DNA from: Paenibacillus catalpae
Lineage (GTDB): Bacteria; Bacillota; Bacilli; Paenibacillales; Paenibacillaceae
Assembly (NCBI RefSeq): GCF_900112695.1
Contig: NZ_FOMT01000005.1
Coordinates: forward strand, 619,809-683,808
DNA length: 64,000 bases
Direction: 5' to 3'
Shown: positions 61,078-64,000 of the stretch, one piece after another
Position numbering within the stretch: position 1 is the first letter of the stretch
Layout: every line of letters starts with the position of its first letter
The notes under the pieces: model-generated
The model's database searches: none
What the model was told of the DNA's origin: nothing
Seen by the model: only the letters and a program-made list of their open reading frames with translations
Translations under genes and position numbers: made by a program

Positions 61078-61695
61078 TTAATCTACAATAACAGCTTTAT
61101 TCGGATCTTGGAGATACTCAAACATTAACTGGACTTGCTCGAGAGTATTCCGCTCGACGGAAAGCTCAGGAAGCTCGTCGATCCCGAAGAAGCCGACATC
61201 GCTGGTCTCCACGCCTGCTGCAGCTTCGCCGCCTGTGATCTCGCATAGAATGAATATTTTATAGACATGGTAGGGGCTAGGCGGGTGGTTATGGAATTTC
61301 TTGTCCAGCACGGCGAGCAGCCGGATAGCAGCGGCGTCATAACCTGCCTCTTCTTTGGTTTCTTTAACGGCAATCTCCTTCGGAGAGTATCCGATATCAC
61401 TCCAGCCTCCAGGCATCGACCATCCGCCGTCTATTTTTTCTCGAACAAGAAGAATCTTATTATCCTTAAATATAACTGCACGAATATCCGTTTTGGGGGT
61501 GGTATAGCCATTGTCACTTGCGAAGGCAAGGGTAATCTTCTCGTGGCTAACGGACGTATATTCAGCCAGAATCTCAATACTCATCTGCCGTAAGGCTTCA
61601 TAACGCTCGATATCGTATACATCGGTCGCATACGTCAACCCGGTCTGGGCAATGGCTTGCATTTGCTTGGCCCAATCTAACCATTTCGGTTCCAT
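61078..61695 (-). CDS. NUDIX hydrolase with N-terminal extension
   Basis: 205-residue pyrophosphohydrolase. An N-terminal helical domain (1-65), found in a subgroup often labelled ADP-ribose pyrophosphatase, is followed by the NUDIX fold. The NUDIX helix reads GWSDIGYSPKEIAVKETKEE then AG; the catalytic EE pair is kept, but the first glutamate of the classical box is replaced by tyrosine, as in other members with this N-terminal extension. ATG at 61695. Substrate uncertain. Confidence 0.85.
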   Translation of the reverse strand: MEPKWLDWAKQMQAIAQTGLTYATDVYDIERYEALRQMSIEILAEYTSVSHEKITLAFASDNGYTTPKTDIRAVIFKDNKILLVREKIDGGWSMPGGWSDIGYSPKEIAVKETKEEAGYDAAAIRLLAVLDKKFHNHPPSPYHVYKIFILCEITGGEAAAGVETSDVGFFGIDELPELSVERNTLEQVQLMFEYLQDPNKAVIVD

Positions 61696-61803
61696 TTCGG
61701 CATACCTGCTTTCATCTTAAACTTTAAGAAATCGTAAAAAGGGTTTAACCAGATACCTTTCTATTTATATAATAAAGGAAACGTTGGGGGAGGAACAATT
61801 ACT

Positions 61804-62973
61804 CTGAAGGCCATAATTGAAGTTCTTACCGTTTCTTTTAAACTTGGATGTACATCGTTTGGCGGTCCAACAGCACATCTGGGTTATTTCCATCAGGAAT
61901 ATGTCGGGCGCCGGCGCTGGATTGATGAGCGAAGTTATGCGGATCTGGTTGCCCTTGCGCAGTTCCTGCCCGGTCCTGCGAGCAGTCAGGTTGGGATTGG
62001 AATAGGGCTGCTGCGTGCAGGATGGCTTGGGGGTGTGGCGGCGTGGATTGGTTTCACCATGCCATCTGTAATTCTTCTTATCTTATTCGCTTTACTGATG
62101 CAGGGATTTGATATCGGAAATTCGGGCTGGATTCATGGTTTGAAAATCGTAGCCGTTTCGATTGTCGCTCAGGCCGTGCTCAGCATGGGACTAAAGCTTA
62201 CGCCTGACCGCAGCCGGGCTACCCTTGCCATCCTTGCGGCGGCCATTACGTTATTGTGGCAGACTGCTGCAAGTCAAATCGTGCTTCTCTTGGCTGCGGG
62301 AGGCATTGGCTTATTCTTGTACAAGCATTCGGAAGTTGCGGGCAGCAGTCATTCCGCCTTGACGATGCCGATCAGCAAACGCTCCGGGATGATCTGCTTG
62401 GGTCTATTTCTGGCTTTGCTTATTGGTTTGCCCATTGTTAGACAAGTTGTTGGTGGAGAAGGGTTATTCGGTTTGTTCGAAAGCTTTTACCGTTCTGGTT
62501 CGCTGGTCTTTGGCGGTGGTCACGTCGTGTTGCCGTTATTAGAGAAAGAGGTAGTCCCAACAGGCTGGATGAGCAAAGCGGATTTCTTGACTGGTTACGG
62601 TGCAGCACAGGCTGTTCCGGGACCGTTATTTACTTTAGCAGCGTACCTAGGTGCGATGATCAGCGGTGTGAAGGGAGCATTAGTGGGGACAGCCGCGATC
62701 TTTCTACCGGCCTTTCTGCTTATGGCAGGAGCATTGCCGTTCTGGAATACGCTGAGGCAGAACAAGAAGGTGCAAGGAGCTCTTGTTGGCGTTAATGCTG
62801 CAGTTGTAGGTATTTTGCTGGCGGCACTCTATAATCCGTTATGGATTACGGCTGTGCAGCAGCCAGAAGACTTTGTTCTCGCTATATTGCTGTTTGGCAT
62901 GCTTGTATATTGGAAGCTTCCGCCTTGGCTGGTTGTACTGGCAGGGGCGGTTGGGGGAATGTTGTTGGTTTAA
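61804..62973 (+). CDS. Chromate-transport (ChrA) family protein with non-standard start
   Basis: About 389 residues with two homologous halves of about six helices. The first contains LGCTSFGGPTAHLGYF, WIDERSYADLVALAQFLPGP and SSQVGIGIGLL, and the second SLVFGGGHVVLPLLEKEV and GYGAAQAVPGPLF. ChrA proteins export chromate or sulfate-like anions. No ATG, GTG or TTG exists in frame between the stop at 61735 and LGCTSFGG. GGGGGAGGAAC (61786-61796) points to CTG 61804 or ATT 61798 as start. Beginning at GTG 62035 would delete half of the first repeat. Confidence 0.8.
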   Translation: MKAIIEVLTVSFKLGCTSFGGPTAHLGYFHQEYVGRRRWIDERSYADLVALAQFLPGPASSQVGIGIGLLRAGWLGGVAAWIGFTMPSVILLILFALLMQGFDIGNSGWIHGLKIVAVSIVAQAVLSMGLKLTPDRSRATLAILAAAITLLWQTAASQIVLLLAAGGIGLFLYKHSEVAGSSHSALTMPISKRSGMICLGLFLALLIGLPIVRQVVGGEGLFGLFESFYRSGSLVFGGGHVVLPLLEKEVVPTGWMSKADFLTGYGAAQAVPGPLFTLAAYLGAMISGVKGALVGTAAIFLPAFLLMAGALPFWNTLRQNKKVQGALVGVNAAVVGILLAALYNPLWITAVQQPEDFVLAILLFGMLVYWKLPPWLVVLAGAVGGMLLV

Positions 62974-62993
62974 CCAATAATCGAACAAAGCCT

Positions 62994-63033
62994 TAGCAGC
63001 CGGCAGAACGTTATCCGGCTGCTATTTTATTTT
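62994..63033 (+). terminator. Terminator after chrA
   Basis: TAGCAGCCGG pairs with CCGGCTGCTA and runs into ATTTTATTTTAT. Confidence 0.75.
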
Positions 63034-63288
63034 ATACAGTAAGACTTGGTTGCCGTTAGGCTGGACACTTCGCTCTGTATGTGGAAGTATCAATTAATAA
63101 ATAGTTCCAGAGAAAGTATGAAGCGGGGGGAATATGTCCAATAGACCCTCAGCTTCCATGCTCCGAATAAAGGCTTTAGGAAAACCTGATCTGTAGAATT
63201 TGTTCGTGCTTCATGCGAAGTCCAGAGGAACTCATTCTCTTAAAGCGTGAGGAACGTAGGAATCTTTTTAATAGTAAATTATTACCTG
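63034..63288. other. Non-coding spacer ahead of the rRNA operon
   Basis: No ORF with a ribosome site, tRNA or repeat recognised. It is AT-biased and contains short purine-rich stretches (GCGGGGGGAATATG). Probably upstream activating DNA of the rRNA promoters, but no UP element is certain. Confidence 0.4.
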
Positions 63289-63318
63289 TTGTAATCGTAG
63301 AAGCAATCGTGCTATATT
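63289..63318 (+). promoter_or_regulatory. rRNA promoter P1
   Basis: TTGTAA (63289-63294) and TATATT (63313-63318), 18 bp apart. Confidence 0.6.
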
Positions 63319-63405
63319 ATAAATCCGGCCGAGAGAGACACGCGGTTGGGACGAAAAGCTAAATATCATCAGTTGATAGAAATTGAAATTGATGAGAAAT
63401 AAAGC

Positions 63406-63435
63406 TTGACACCAAATTCGATAACGTGATAAGAT
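63406..63435 (+). promoter_or_regulatory. rRNA promoter P2
   Basis: Perfect TTGACA (63406-63411) and TAAGAT (63430-63435), 18 bp apart. With P1 it gives the tandem promoter layout of Bacillales rRNA operons. Confidence 0.75.
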
Positions 63436-63456
63436 ACGCTGCGTTGTTGAAAAAAT

Positions 63457-63471
63457 TGTTCTTTGAAAACT
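63457..63471 (+). promoter_or_regulatory. boxA-like antitermination site in the rRNA leader
   Basis: TGTTCTTTGAAAACT is the boxA-type element that recruits Nus factors in rRNA leaders. Downstream, GTTTTCATCG (63644-63653) and CGATGAAAAC (63670-63679) form a perfect stem directly before the mature 16S 5' end. Confidence 0.7.
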
Positions 63472-63683
63472 GAACAACGAGCAAAACTGCCCCGTTAGAA
63501 ATAACGGAAAAAGCGATGTATTAATCTCTATCGAAGTAACTCAGCGATGAGCGACCGCTATTAGAGGTTGATCAAAACGCCGATTGGAAAGCTTGCTTTC
63601 CAATGCGGTATAAAAGTTTGAGCAAGTCAAACAAAACCAAGGAGTTTTCATCGATCGGTTTCGGTCGAGCGATGAAAACGCCA

Positions 63684-64000
<317 letters not shown>

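Noticed and set aside
62035..62973. Chromate transporter beginning at the GTG at 62035
   Set aside because: Clear in-frame ChrA motifs extend 78 residues further upstream, so this start would give a truncated first half.

Overview
The window reads as chromosomal DNA of a Gram-positive, spore-forming member of the Bacillales, most likely Paenibacillus or a close relative. The evidence is consistent: strong GGAGG-type ribosome binding sites, frequent TTG and GTG starts, a SleB-type cortex hydrolase, a YpdA-type (bacillithiol) reductase, SLH surface-layer domains, a YdjO-like small protein and the first ~317 nt of a 16S rRNA with a Firmicutes-type 5' end. No phage, insertion sequence, CRISPR array or tRNA is visible.

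Layout. 1-4250: end of a sensor histidine kinase, a nitrilase-family hydrolase paired with a GNAT protein, a long imperfect inverted repeat, another GNAT protein and a PhnP-like metallo-hydrolase. 4250-9390: a probable structured non-coding RNA ending in a terminator, a MutS2-like protein without Smr domain, thiamine pyrophosphokinase, a TRIC/YadS-type membrane protein, a low-molecular-weight phosphatase and an esterase. 9590-14640: the four-gene pyruvate dehydrogenase operon (E1 alpha, E1 beta, E2, E3). 14740-16830: acyl-CoA thioesterase, thymidylate synthase and dihydrofolate reductase. 17040-22480: a stand-alone glutamate synthase small subunit, two less known proteins and topoisomerase III. 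22590-31010: small accessory enzymes and transporters. 31050-34990: a YcxB / MoxR / DUF58 / DUF4129 operon. 34985-40580: YpdA, an unknown conserved-looking protein, then a heterodimeric ABC exporter preceded by a short leader ORF and a terminator. 40570-44270: XerS-type recombinase, SleB-like hydrolase, ribose-5-phosphate isomerase and a metallophosphoesterase.

The most interesting block is 44290-52860. A promoter and a cobalamin riboswitch are followed by a nine-codon ORF that ends against a terminator. Then comes a 1299-residue exported SLH protein carrying two terpenoid-cyclase-like alpha barrels and a DUF4430 domain (the two fold types that make up animal intrinsic factor and transcobalamin), a second membrane-anchored DUF4430 protein, and a complete ECF transporter (T, fused A-A, S). 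I read this as a surface-to-membrane cobamide capture and uptake system for a Gram-positive cell.

52980-61020 holds a YdjO-like protein, a DinG-family helicase, a GNAT protein, and the pentose phosphate genes zwf, tkt and a transaldolase, divergent from a LysR regulator. The end carries a NUDIX protein, a chromate transporter that must start at a non-standard codon, and tandem rRNA promoters with leader and truncated 16S gene.
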